In this document: one piece after another, positions 8,597 through 17,459 of the stretch
Numbering within the stretch: the stretch's first letter is position 1
Layout: every line of letters starts with the position of its first letter
Source of the DNA: Ignavibacteriales bacterium
GTDB taxonomy: Bacteria; Bacteroidota; Ignavibacteria; Ignavibacteriales; Ignavibacteriaceae
Reading direction: 5' to 3'
DNA length: 54,641 nt
Assembly (NCBI GenBank): GCA_016182615.1
Contig: JACPGF010000162.1
Location: 1 to 54,641, forward strand
Position numbers and translations under genes: made by a program
The notes under the pieces: generated by a model
The model's input: the letters and a program-made list of their open reading frames with translations, nothing else
Databases searched by the model: none
What the model was told of the DNA's origin: nothing

Positions 8597-10268
8597 GATA
8601 CCCGCCCTGCCGGATAATGTTTATCTGCCTGAGAACAATATTTACCGGCAGATGATACTCGGCCAATACCTTGCTGAATATCTGTAACGAGGTTTCGAAC
8701 TCTTCAGGAATAACGCTGTCTGCTTTCAGTTTTATCAACTCTTCAATTTCTGTTACATACCGTGTACGCACGATGGTATAAACGGCAGGATTAAGCCCTT
8801 TAGCCATTGCAAGGCTCATGCGCGTCGACTGCGGGTCGGATATGGCATACACGAAAACTTTTGCTTTAATAATTCCCGCGCGCAATAGTATATCACGCTT
8901 GGTAATATCGCCGTAGAGAATGTTCTCCCCGTCTGCCTTAACCTGCCGCACCGTATCGGGGTTTAGTTCCAGAATTATGTATGGTATTCCTGTTTCTTTA
9001 AGGACTTTCACAAGGTTCCTGCCGTTCAGCCCGTATCCTGCAATAATTACATGATTCTCCAAAACAGTTGGTTTCTCCGGCATTTCGTCCATATCCGAAT
9101 CGGTCTTTAACCGCAAAATATGCAAGAGCCGGGGAGCAAACTCAAATAAAAACGGCGTGACAATCATCGAGATTATAGCAACGGAAAGAAATATATTGTG
9201 CCCGGCATTAGAGATAATACCTGCCTCGGTACCGGACTTGGCAAGCACGAAACCAAACTCCCCTATCTGCGCAAGAGAAACACCTGCTATTATGCCGGTA
9301 CGGAAAGGATAGCCGAGAAACACGACAATTGCCAGTACAATACCGGTTTTTACTACAATAACCAGAAATGATAAAATCATGATTTGCATGAAGTGTTCCT
9401 GCAGGGCGGTTAACGACAGCAGCAGTCCGGCTGATACGAAAAAAATGCTGTTAAATATATCGCGGAAAGGGGTAATCTCTGAAAGTATTTCATAACTGTA
9501 CTCAGACTCGGCAATAATAAACCCCGCGATAAACACACCGATGCTAAAAGAGAGCCCGACCATGTGCGCCAAATACGCGGTGCCGAATACCAGCACGACC
9601 ATCATCGCGGTAAAAACTTCGCGCATCCGCATTGCTGATACATAGTACAACAGCTTCGGGACAATAAACCGTGCCAGCGCGATCATCGCGGCAATCAGCC
9701 CGCCGGCCAGCCCAATCTTTAACACGAATGAACCAAGGCTAAAGCCCGCCCCGCCTTTTAACAACGGCAGTATGATAAGCATAGGTATCACGGCAAGATC
9801 CTGGAATATCAGTATGCCGATTGATATCCTGCCGTGAGGTGAATCAACCGCGCTTTTTTCAGAGAGGAGTTTAAGCACTATGGTTGTACTTGAAAGCGAT
9901 GCAACCATACCCAGAAAAATGGCTACTTGTGCCGAAGCTCCATTAAAGTATATAACAAAAAAACCGGCAACCGAACTGATAACCACCTGTAAGCCGCCAA
10001 ACAAAAGCAGATATTTTTTCATCTTTACCAGTTTGGCAATCGAAAACTCAAGGCCAATAGTAAACATCAAAAGGATAATACCGACCTCGGACATTACCTC
10101 TATTTGTTCGTTTTGTGCAATAAAGTGCAGACCTGAAGGGCCAATGATAATACCGGTGACCAGAAAGCCGACAATAGGCGAAATTTTAATTTTCCTGCAT
10201 AGAAAAAGCACCGGCAAACTAACCGCCAGAATAAGGGCTATATCGCGTATAATTGAAAATTTGTCCAT
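8439..10268 (-). CDS. CPA2-family cation/proton antiporter (KefB-like) with TrkA-N domain, C-terminus frameshifted
   Basis: A 609-codon frame encoding a membrane antiporter that exchanges K+ or Na+ for protons. The first about 385 residues hold a dozen or so hydrophobic segments of the Na_H_Exchanger family, including GFLVTGIIIGPSGLHF near residue 35 and the conserved SLSSTTIVLKLL. A TrkA-N (RCK) nucleotide-binding domain follows: HVIIAGYGLNGRNLVKVL, with GxGxxG, then ILELNPD and GDITKRDIL. The last about 50 residues (from about GGYHALDGYY) have no family resemblance because the true TrkA-C domain continues in another frame at 8342-8596. A one-base insertion in a G-rich run explains this. Without TrkA-C the transporter may be deregulated, or the indel may be a sequencing error. 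Confidence 0.9.
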   Translation of the reverse strand: MDKFSIIRDIALILAVSLPVLFLCRKIKISPIVGFLVTGIIIGPSGLHFIAQNEQIEVMSEVGIILLMFTIGLEFSIAKLVKMKKYLLLFGGLQVVISSVAGFFVIYFNGASAQVAIFLGMVASLSSTTIVLKLLSEKSAVDSPHGRISIGILIFQDLAVIPMLIILPLLKGGAGFSLGSFVLKIGLAGGLIAAMIALARFIVPKLLYYVSAMRMREVFTAMMVVLVFGTAYLAHMVGLSFSIGVFIAGFIIAESEYSYEILSEITPFRDIFNSIFFVSAGLLLSLTALQEHFMQIMILSFLVIVVKTGIVLAIVVFLGYPFRTGIIAGVSLAQIGEFGFVLAKSGTEAGIISNAGHNIFLSVAIISMIVTPFLFEFAPRLLHILRLKTDSDMDEMPEKPTVLENHVIIAGYGLNGRNLVKVLKETGIPYIILELNPDTVRQVKADGENILYGDITKRDILLRAGIIKAKVFVYAISDPQSTRMSLAMAKGLNPAVYTIVRTRYVTEIEELIKLKADSVIPEEFETSLQIFSKVLAEYHLPVNIVLRQINIIRQGGYHALDGYYCTECDGNIFHGKRQPRDWQVSQRARFARCHGCNNYFHRTERYADK

Positions 10269-10298
10269 ACTGCAAAGTAAGAAAATTATGAATTAGTC

Positions 10299-10786
10299 CA
10301 TAAGCAGTTAAAACAATCTCAAATGTGAAAAGTTTTTTAATTGGAGCATTGAGATTGAGTTCGAGAAGATTTTCACAACTAAGAAAATGGTAGTTGTTAA
10401 AAAGAGAATACACTTCAGATGCCCCAACGGGGCTAAATCTGAGTAACCGCGGGTTCCTTACCCGTGGATAATCCAACCAAAACGTACACGTCACCGAGGG
10501 TGGCGAACCGCAATGCAGTGTTGCCAATAATACTTCCACGCTGGTATTTCTACTTATAGTTCGGCTTATTTTTAAAGTGGACTATCTACTTTCTGCGCAA
10601 GGTTCGCCCCCGTTCGGGGACGGAGACACCGTTTGTTTGTGTTCCGCGGGTAAGGAACCCGCGGTTACTCAAATTTAGCCCCATTCGGGGCAATGAATTC
10701 TGAGTGTATATATTCCATCAGGCTTGAGTAGTTACAGTTGCAGATTTTCGTTTCTGGCTTTGCCAGCGTATAAATTATGAATTATG
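10299..10786. repeat. Family B dispersed element, copy 1
   Basis: One of four elements in this window with the same two outer ends. One end contains CAATCTCAAATGTGAAAAG (10314-10332), and the other contains GCAGATTTTCGTTTCTGGC followed by TTTGCCAGCG (10740-10767). The core holds palindromic modules in mirror order: GCCCCAACGGGGC, GAGTAACCGCGGG, a GGCGAACC module, then their inverses GGTTCGCCC, CCGCGGGTAAGG, GGTTACTC and GCCCC..GGGGC. No coding capacity is seen. The other copies are at 45683-46187 (inverted), 25087-25449 and 47407-48014. Confidence 0.75.
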
Positions 10787-10929
10787 ATTTTTCACGGAAG
10801 GGTGTTGGGGTAAAAGGCAACAGAAAAAATGCGAGATTGTGCAGATTTCTTCCCCCGCCGTATGCGAAATGTTGTGAGCTTAAGTATTTTTTTCAATTTA
10901 GGCTTTGCGGCTAAGTCCCCCCTTTTTTA

Positions 10930-11230
10930 AACTAATCATTACCCACATCTCCGGATGGAAGAATTATTTCTCTTGAGACAAATAGCCGGAGAAAATCTAT
11001 CGTTTTGCCTTCCCTAAAGGACAGGCCTGGACTGAAAAAGACTCTTAAAAGGGGCTCAAATACAGCGGACAAGTGCAGTTCGCATTATTTGTAGCAAATT
11101 GAGCACTATTTATAGTGCTTTCTCGGACCAGACCTGCCCTTCAGGGCAGGGAAAACAGTAGGGAATTTGCACATAACAAGCAAATGCTCCAATAAGACAT
11201 TCTTAAAAGATGTGGGTAATGAGTAGTTAG
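10930..11230. repeat. About 300-bp element with terminal inverted repeats (family A relative)
   Basis: The ends are inverted copies: AATCATTACCCACATCT near 10934-10950 and AGATGTGGGTAATGAGTAG near 11209-11227. The outer motif on the right reads CTAACTACTCATTA on the minus strand, the same TAACTACTCA end found on family A elements. Inner arms at about 11000-11033 (AAAGGACAGGCCTGG) and 11127-11160 (CCAGACCTGCCCTTCAGGGC) also pair. The length matches family A, but the internal sequence differs. The flanks 10787-10929 and 11231-11415 hold nothing recognisable. Confidence 0.55.
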
Positions 11231-11415
11231 CGAAAAGGGGTTGTTCGCCGCGGCGAAGCGCATGTCCCTTCGGGAGGGGTATCGTTTTGAGGCAGTGTTA
11301 ATGCCGCTAAAACAATTATCTCCCATTGGAACAAGCTTTTGCTAATGCGATCCAAGGTCGGCCTTCAGGCTGATGAAGCAACGCGTTATTTTTAATTATT
11401 TTCCCCCATTTAAAA

Positions 11416-11442
11416 CCAAAAATCCCCGCTGAGAGCAGGGGA
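11416..11442 (-). terminator. Hairpin terminator after the BNR-repeat T9SS gene
   Basis: On the minus strand CCCCTGC and GCGGGG form a stem with a TCTCA loop, followed by ATTTTTGG. It lies about 30 bp downstream of the stop at 11471. Confidence 0.6.
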
Positions 11443-11470
11443 CTTCCGGTGTTGTTGTGTGAGATGATCT

Positions 11471-13579
11471 TTAACGGACGAGGAGCATTTTTCTCGTCTC
11501 GTTTAATTTTCCTGTTTGCAGCCGGTAAAAATACACGCCGGAGGCTATTCCTGCCGCGTTGAATGACACAGTATGTTCACCCGCGGTTTGCGAGCCGTTA
11601 ACCAATGTTGCAACGGTATTACCAAGCATATCATAAACGATAAGTTTTACATCGCCGCTGGTTTGCAACTGGTAACTAATAATTGTTGAAGGGTTAAAAG
11701 GGTTTGGATAATTCTGATTAAGGCTGTATCCTTCGATTACTGAACCGGATTTTTCATCAAAAATGCCGTTCGGCATAGCCACGGTGGATAAAAGCGAGCC
11801 ATAATAGCCGCCAACCCACAATTCACCATCACGCATTTCCATAGCATCAAATTCGTTGTTAAAACCCGATGGTATGTATGCCCATGTACTTCCGCCATCG
11901 GTGGTCTTCATGATTGCACCCTTGCTGCCTGCAATATAGCAGGTATTTGAATCAAGTGCTGCACCGCAGTAGGCGGAAAAGTTTTGATAAAAAACCTTTG
12001 GAGACCAGGTAACCCCGCCATCCATCGATTTTTTAGCATCGTTATATGCAATAGCCCAAACTGTTTTACCCCCTGCATAAACCAGTTTAGATTGGCCGTA
12101 CCCGTACGAAGTGGAAGTTACCCAGGTAACGCCGCCGTCTGTTGTCCTGTTCATTTGGCTGATATCTCTTATACCGTTCAGTGAATCGAAAAACACGATA
12201 TGATTGCCGCCAGCATAGCTTCCAGGAGTTGAAGTTTGCACCCAATTGCTGCCTCCATCGGTTGTCCGCATAAAGCGGTTGCTTCCGATACACCAGCCAT
12301 ACAGTGTATCCACGAACCAAATATCGTACATGTGGTCGCCCTGCGTATTGGCAGTTTGTGCAAACCAGTTAGCGCCGCCATTGGTGGTTTTGTATATGCC
12401 GCCGCCATCGCACGAAGCCCAGCCGTAGTTTTTGTTTACAAAATGCAATGCATACGGTTTAAATAATGAAGTGGGCGAGAAAATCCAATTTTTACCGCCA
12501 TCAGTTGTTCTGCCGGTTAATGCACCGCTATTATCATGTCCAATAACCCAGCCGTAATTTTTATCAATAAAGCAAATATCTTTAATATTATAGCGCTGCC
12601 CGGAGTGTAAGCTTGTCCAGTTGACAGCGGCATCGGTAGTTTTACTTAATGCACCTTTTCTGCCCATAACAATACCCGTTGTTGCATTAAAAAACCAGAA
12701 ACAGTTCGCACCAACTTGCGGGTTGCTAGCCATTGCATTCTGCCAGGTTGTACCGCCGTCAGAAGTGCGATAAACACTTGCAGAACTTGTTGCGGCGTCA
12801 CGTAAAACAAAGCCGTTGTTATCATCAACAAATTGTATGTCAACATACAAAGGGCCTGAGGTTGAGGCACCTGTCAGTTTTGTCCAGGTTGTGCCTGCAT
12901 CGGTGGTTTTGTAGAGCAGGCCGCCATCACCCGCGGCATAGCCGGTAGTGGCATTCCTGAAATTTAGTGCATAAATACTTGCCGTTAAGGCTTGTACCGC
13001 TGTCCATGTTGCACCGCCATCGGTGGTTCTTCTAATATCGCCCGAAGTATATATGCCGTTATTATCGGATGTAAAATGAATGTTTTTTATTACGGTGGTA
13101 ATGCCGCTGCTCATAGCTTGCCAGGTTAAACCGCCGTCGGTTGTTTTAATAATTTTTCCTGCATCGCCAGCTATCCAGCCCAGATTAGCACTCCTGAATG
13201 TTAACGCCTGTGGCAGAAACGAAGCAGGCAGCGTGTATTTTTTCCAGTTTTTGCCGCCATCCGCGGTTTTTATCAAATAGCCCTGCGTTCCAACCGAACA
13301 GATAATCATTCCCTGATTCTCATCGAGGAAGAATAGTTTTTTAAAGTACCATCCTGGTTCGGTAGAAACGTCTTTGCAGCTCCATGTCATTCCTGCATCA
13401 ATCGAGGTTAAAATGGCAGAACCGCTGCTGATAGCGAATCCTTTTGTTGCACTGACAAATTGCACATCCACGATATCTGAACCTATCGGTAATGGGTTTT
13501 GCCAGTTGAGTGAGACTTGCGCGTATGATGTAAAAACGCACAGAAATAGAATTGTTACTGTAACGAAACTTTTTGCCAC
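11471..13579 (-). CDS. Secreted BNR/Ycf48-like repeat protein with T9SS sorting tail
   Basis: A 702-residue protein with a signal peptide (MAKSFVTVTILFLCVFTSYA, cleavage around AQ). It then has a long run of repeats built on TTDGGxTW (for example KTTDGGLTWQA, RTTDGGATWTA, KTTDAGTTWTK), typical of BNR/photosynthesis-stability-like seven-bladed propellers. The last about 85 residues are a type IX secretion sorting domain, with NYPNPFNPST, VYDMLGNTVATLV and GVYFYRLQTGK, ending in KMLLVR. It should be exported through Sec and T9SS and anchored or released at the cell surface. The ligand is unknown. It is a single-gene unit closed by a hairpin terminator. The ATG at 13579 gives the intact signal peptide and is the natural start. 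Confidence 0.93.
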   Translation of the reverse strand: MAKSFVTVTILFLCVFTSYAQVSLNWQNPLPIGSDIVDVQFVSATKGFAISSGSAILTSIDAGMTWSCKDVSTEPGWYFKKLFFLDENQGMIICSVGTQGYLIKTADGGKNWKKYTLPASFLPQALTFRSANLGWIAGDAGKIIKTTDGGLTWQAMSSGITTVIKNIHFTSDNNGIYTSGDIRRTTDGGATWTAVQALTASIYALNFRNATTGYAAGDGGLLYKTTDAGTTWTKLTGASTSGPLYVDIQFVDDNNGFVLRDAATSSASVYRTSDGGTTWQNAMASNPQVGANCFWFFNATTGIVMGRKGALSKTTDAAVNWTSLHSGQRYNIKDICFIDKNYGWVIGHDNSGALTGRTTDGGKNWIFSPTSLFKPYALHFVNKNYGWASCDGGGIYKTTNGGANWFAQTANTQGDHMYDIWFVDTLYGWCIGSNRFMRTTDGGSNWVQTSTPGSYAGGNHIVFFDSLNGIRDISQMNRTTDGGVTWVTSTSYGYGQSKLVYAGGKTVWAIAYNDAKKSMDGGVTWSPKVFYQNFSAYCGAALDSNTCYIAGSKGAIMKTTDGGSTWAYIPSGFNNEFDAMEMRDGELWVGGYYGSLLSTVAMPNGIFDEKSGSVIEGYSLNQNYPNPFNPSTIISYQLQTSGDVKLIVYDMLGNTVATLVNGSQTAGEHTVSFNAAGIASGVYFYRLQTGKLNETRKMLLVR

Positions 13580-13665
13580 GGTTTATTCTACATTTATGAT
13601 ACATGATAAATAAATCTAAGCTCAAGTTAACAGAATATATAGGGGGATTCAATAACTCAAATGAG

Positions 13666-14260
13666 TCATTTTGTTAAACCTTCCTGTAATGCTTTAGACA
13701 CTGCCTGCGAGCGGGAGCAAACATGCAGTTTTTCATAAATATGTTTCAAGTGGTTTCTAACCGTTTCATAACTGATAAATAGTTTACCGGCAATCTGCTT
13801 GCTGTCCAGTCCGTCAACAAGCTCTGTAAGTATTTCAGATTCGCGTGTCGTCAGTTTGTAATCTTCAACCGGTTTTGGCAGCATGGTTCTAAAATGTTCA
13901 AGAACACGCTTTGCTACATACGGCGACATCGGGCTGCCCCCTTGCATAACATCCCCCGTCAGCCCCGGCAAGGATTGCATTAAAAATACTGTCATCACTG
14001 TCAAAGACGGTCATCATAATTATTTTTAAGGCTGGTTGAATTTCTTTTATTTTAGGAATAGCTGCTATCCCGGACATCCCCGTCAGATGAATATCAAGCA
14101 ATAAAACATCTGCAACCGGAAAATTGCCCAGTGCACTTTCAACCGAGTCGAACGAGGATATACATTGAAACTCAGGCGACGAGTTTACAAGTGTTTCCAA
14201 ACCTTCGCGAAAACTCTTATGGTCTTCAATGATAATGATTTTAATTGCGTTATCTGACAT
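13666..14260 (-). pseudogene. NarL/FixJ-type response regulator broken by an internal deletion
   Basis: Two frames together make a receiver plus LuxR-type DNA-binding regulator. The first (14260 leftwards) has a good receiver: IIIIEDHKSFREGL, the phospho-acceptor in LLLDIHLTGMSG, and NAILAGADG. The second carries DVMQGGSPMSPYVAKRVLE and a complete HTH, LTTRESEILTELVDG then SYETVRNHLKHIYEKL. Intact homologues have about 16 more residues between AGADG and the GGSPMS segment, including the conserved YLLK lysine of the receiver. Those are missing here and the frame changes, so about 47-50 bases have been lost at a GGGGGATGTTATGC junction (about 13945-13960). Neither fragment should work as a normal regulator, though a free HTH fragment could start at an internal ATG. 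No partner kinase is adjacent. Confidence 0.85.
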
Positions 14261-14559
14261 TGTTTTTCTCGTTAGCTTTATATAAACAGTACTACAATTT
14301 ACCCGGTTGCACTATCGACGCCTGTTAATTACATAACTATCCGCACCACAGTGTGAAGCGATTTTTTTTGAATCATATATAAACTACTGGTACCCGTTAA
14401 TATTTTCCCGGTTTTGCTTAATAATAATACAAAATTCTACTAACTGTCCTACCGGTGAGTAAAAAATACTTTCAAGAGAGGGTATTTGAGGTCAGCCGTT
14501 TTAATTTACCCGGTTAATATTTACAGCTCAGCCGTAAACTATCCAGTTAATATTGATTA

Positions 14560-14830
14560 AAAATAACTATTTACCTCATAGCTATACTAATTTTCATCTC
14601 CTAACTTCAGACTTTCACGAAGTGATGGGTACCCATAGTCTGAGGAAACACTCCCCAGCAAACCGCAGGCATTAGCCATTGGAAATTTATCCACAATTTT
14701 CAAGGTAGAATGTAATAGCTAAGGCCAGATGTTGGTTGGTTATTCAAACCTCAGACTAGGTGGTAAAAATTCCGCCGTGCGTCTTAACCGGATAATTACT
14801 GCTTGGTGTCAATTTTTACCTGTTTTATTC
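14560..14830. repeat. Diverged family A repeat element
   Basis: Contains TTCATCTCCTAACTTCAGAC at 14591-14610, CATAGTCTGAGG nearby, and AACCTCAGACTAGG near 14747-14760. These match the ends and palindromes of the elements at 35186-35480 and 49830-50125, with many changes. The rest of the gap 14261-15229 (about 970 bp) is AT-rich with no convincing gene; a 75-codon frame at 14729-14956 falls partly inside the element. Confidence 0.55.
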
Positions 14831-15229
14831 GCCTCACCGGGACGATACTTTGACGGCCTTCGCAAATCCGGTTTTAAAGCTATTGCTTCTGGCCAAAATA
14901 TGCCTAAAAATGAGTATATCAGCTGTCCGTTAAAATACTCATATATAGGTATATAAATGCTAATTTGAAATGCTTACATTAAAACAAAAAAATATTGAAG
15001 TAGTTACTCATTAAAAGTACGGTATCTGGAACAGGAGAATGCAGACAGCATTATTTGGTTTTTTTTGCAGCGGATTTAACCCAAAGCATAAAGGTTACCT
15101 GGAATTTTTTTTAAGCTTTCTGAAGACTTTTTTCGGCTTTTTTTGTGAGCAATTACATAAAAAATAACATATTTAAAAGTTCACCCATTTTTTCACTATC
15201 TACTTGTAAATTATTATTGAAGGAATTCT

Positions 15230-15766
15230 ATGGCACAGGTAAAAGGTAAGTTTATTTCTTTAGCTGGGGCGCTGATGAATCACTATCCTACGCATCGTGC
15301 TGAAGCTGATAAGTCCCTTTTTGCAAGAACGGGTAAATTCTGGAATGAATTAGAGCCAGAAGAATGGTATGATACCTCTATTTTTGGTCTTTTCATAGAA
15401 GCCTATGCGAAGGCTTCACCCCATGGAGAAAACGCTATAGTGACACTCGGTAAAGAGGTTTACCCTACAATCAAGGCATCTTCAGGATTGCCGGAAAATC
15501 TTAAAACACCGCTTGACTTTATCAAGTTTGAAGCCGAAGGATTCATGGCTAATCACCGCGGATCAGATGTAATTCCGAGGAAATTCAAAAAATTGGAGGA
15601 TAAAGACATTATTGTTGAAGCCCCGGCTCCTGGATATAATTCAAAACTTTACGAAGGAGTTTACCTTGGAATTTTGGAAATGTGCAATATTACTTCGGGG
15701 AAAGTAACTACACTGCGGAAACAGGAAGATGGCGCACCTACTTCAGAATTTCATATAAAATGGTAG
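15230..15766 (+). CDS. V4R/DUF2378-like small sensory-domain protein (function unknown)
   Basis: A 178-residue soluble protein with a good ribosome site (GAAGGA, 6 bases before the ATG). I do not recognise it with certainty. The layout resembles the DUF2378 (Mxa_TIGR02265) and V4R/heme-NO-binding type of single-domain proteins: a helical N-terminal part with EWYDTSIFGLFIEAYAK, a middle section ending in PRKF, and a C-terminal pattern LYEGVYLGILEMC followed by a strand ending EFHIKW. No signal peptide or membrane segment. It stands alone between two gene-free stretches. Ligand binding is an inference from fold resemblance only. Confidence 0.6.
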   Translation: MAQVKGKFISLAGALMNHYPTHRAEADKSLFARTGKFWNELEPEEWYDTSIFGLFIEAYAKASPHGENAIVTLGKEVYPTIKASSGLPENLKTPLDFIKFEAEGFMANHRGSDVIPRKFKKLEDKDIIVEAPAPGYNSKLYEGVYLGILEMCNITSGKVTTLRKQEDGAPTSEFHIKW

Positions 15767-16459
15767 GGTGTAGCTGGTATAAACCTCGTACTTGAGCAAT
15801 CTATTTCAATAGCTCTTAATATCAATAACCGTAATTACTATGTGTAGAATTAAAAAAACACCGAATGATCATGAGAAAATTATTTTCATAATTTCAGCAG
15901 AACAAAATTTTTGTTAGAAAAATATACATCTAATGACTATATAATACCAACGATACGACATTAAAACAAAATATTTGCTATATATCACTCTCAAAACAAT
16001 AAATTCGCCTCGTTGGGACTTTGAATTTGTTTTTTTGCTTTGCTGCTTAACATGCCGGTTAGGGAGGTGAAATTTCCTGCTTCTGGGAACCTGAAAATAT
16101 TTACCGGCTGAGTAGTTACAAAATATTTAATATAGCGAGTTGAGAAAAACAAGACAATTGGGAGTTCTACGGATATTGAGTGAGGTTTAACTGATTTATC
16201 AAGTTACGCGATCCTCAACAAAAGAGACCGAGCATTTTCCATGTATGGAACGAAATTGCTATAGAAAATCAACTCGGTAATGAGGCTAAACCCTGTATAT
16301 GACGTGATCGCTTTTTACTTTACTGGTAGCAAAAACAGAATTATCCATAAAAAACGCGATAGAGCCATGATTTGGAACTTTCAGGAGCCTTTCTTTGTTG
16401 TTAAAATCACAATATATGAAAAATAGTTTTGTATATTCGCTTAAAATTGCATTTTTTAC
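15767..16459. other. Gene-free stretch upstream of the lexA operon
   Basis: About 690 AT-rich bases. A lone family A-type end (CTGAGTAGTTAC at about 16108-16119) and a small inverted motif near 16060-16100 suggest an old element. The 62-codon minus-strand frame at 16286-16474 has no supporting signal and would overlap the lexA promoter. Confidence 0.45.
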
Positions 16460-16508
16460 TTGACAAGTGTACATCCGTACACTATATTTGTAGTGTACAT
16501 TTGGACAC
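16460..16508 (+). promoter_or_regulatory. lexA promoter with two LexA-type operators
   Basis: TTGACA at 16460-16465 and TATATT at 16483-16488 are separated by exactly 17 bases. The spacer is filled by a perfect palindrome GTGTACATCCGTACAC (16467-16482). A second, imperfect copy GTGTACATTTGGACAC lies at 16493-16508, centre to centre 26 bp away, and ends three bases before the lexA ATG. A repressor bound here would block RNA polymerase directly. The layout is that of a self-regulated SOS operon; that LexA binds this particular palindrome is inferred. No Shine-Dalgarno sequence is visible before the ATG at 16512, unlike the neighbouring genes. Confidence 0.8.
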
Positions 16509-16511
16509 GTA

Positions 16512-17144
16512 ATGAGCGAACAACTGACATAGCGTCAAAAATAAATTTTAGAATTTATCCGGCAGTTTATCGAAGAAACCGGGTATCCGCCAACACTGCG
16601 GGACATCAGCAGAAAATTCGGTATGTCTTCCACCTATGGTGTACAAAGGCATATAGATGCGCTGAAGAAAAAAGGATACCTGAGCAAAGAAAACAATACC
16701 AGCAGGGGGCTCTGTTTAGTACGCGAAGAAAGCAGCCGCAATGAACCTGATCCTTTCAGCCAGATACCGGTCGTAGGCCGTGTTGCTGCAGGATTACCGA
16801 TTACGGCAATGGAAAACATTGAAGGTTCGCTCTTGGTTGATAATAATTTCCTGCGGCACAGGGATAACCATTTTGCCCTTAAAGTTAAGGGCGACAGTAT
16901 GATTGACGATGGTATTTTTGACGGTGATTTTGTGATAGTTTCGCCTTCGGTTGATGCACACAACGGAGAGATAGTTGTTGCACGCATTTTAGACGAAGTA
17001 ACCGTTAAACGTTTTTCAAACAAGAATGGTCAAATACAATTATTACCGGCCAATAAACAATTTAAACCGATTATCATAAACAATTTAGAAAATTTTACGA
17101 TAATAGGTAAGGTTGTGGGTGTCATGCGTTGGTTGTTGCATTAA
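16512..17144 (+). pseudogene. lexA: LexA repressor gene with two early in-frame stop codons
   Basis: From the ATG at 16512 the frame reads MSEQLT, stop TAG (16530), RQK, stop TAA (16542), then ILEFIRQFIEETGYPPTLRD and the rest of a full LexA. The winged helix continues through ISRKFGMSSTYGVQRHIDAL. The S24 domain is complete: the Ala-Gly cleavage site in RVAAGLP, the catalytic Ser in KGDSMIDDG and the catalytic Lys in VTVKRF. In intact homologues both stop positions are usually Gln, so CAG-to-TAG and CAA-to-TAA changes fit. The next ATG (16623) would give a 173-residue protein lacking the first two helices of the DNA-binding domain but keeping the self-cleaving domain. A non-standard start at ATT 16545 would nearly restore the protein. 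It is followed by two small genes in the same direction. Confidence 0.88.
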
Positions 17145-17192
17145 GTTTTAGAACAAGTAAAGAAACACAGCAGAGAAAGAGCGAGGTTAGCG

Positions 17193-17441
17193 ATGGTTAA
17201 GTCTGAAATTCTATCGATGGCAATAAGGGATCAGGTTAAAGTCCGCTTCCTGTATGGCTTTAACGAAGTAGTGCTCGATCCGTATTTCATTCTTTTTGAA
17301 GAAGATGGAACGAAAGCTATTTATGGTATGTCTTCCGGGAGTGATGATTTGCGCAGGTTCAGTTGCGGTAAAATGGCAAATATTAAATTGCTCGAACTGC
17401 ATTTCCAGCCTATTGTCCCGGTTTCACCGTCTTATAACTGA
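17193..17441 (+). CDS. Small WYL-like beta-barrel protein in the lexA operon
   Basis: An 82-residue protein, 48 bp after lexA, with a GAGG ribosome site. The sequence KVRFLYGFNEVVLDPYFILF, then YGMSSGSDDLRRFSCGKM and NIKLLELHF, has the strand pattern of a minimal WYL/SH3-like barrel: a basic strand, a D-P-Y turn, and an R-F pair before the last strand. WYL domains usually sense nucleic acid or nucleotide ligands and often regulate DNA-damage or defence genes. Here there is no DNA-binding domain, so a partner role is likely but unproven. The position behind the LexA-type promoter suggests SOS control. Confidence 0.6.
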   Translation: MVKSEILSMAIRDQVKVRFLYGFNEVVLDPYFILFEEDGTKAIYGMSSGSDDLRRFSCGKMANIKLLELHFQPIVPVSPSYN

Positions 17442-17459
17442 TGCTAAAGAGGTACGACC

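Noticed and set aside
14729-14956. 75-codon frame after the NarL pseudogene
   Set aside because: Falls partly within a diverged repeat element and encodes no recognisable protein.
16286-16474. 62-codon minus-strand frame divergent from lexA
   Set aside because: Starts inside the lexA promoter and has no coding features.
16530-16544. Reassignment of TAG and TAA to Gln, suggested by lexA
   Set aside because: Other genes in the window end normally at TAA, TAG or TGA (for example cas7 with TAA and DUF4783 with TGA), so a changed code does not fit.
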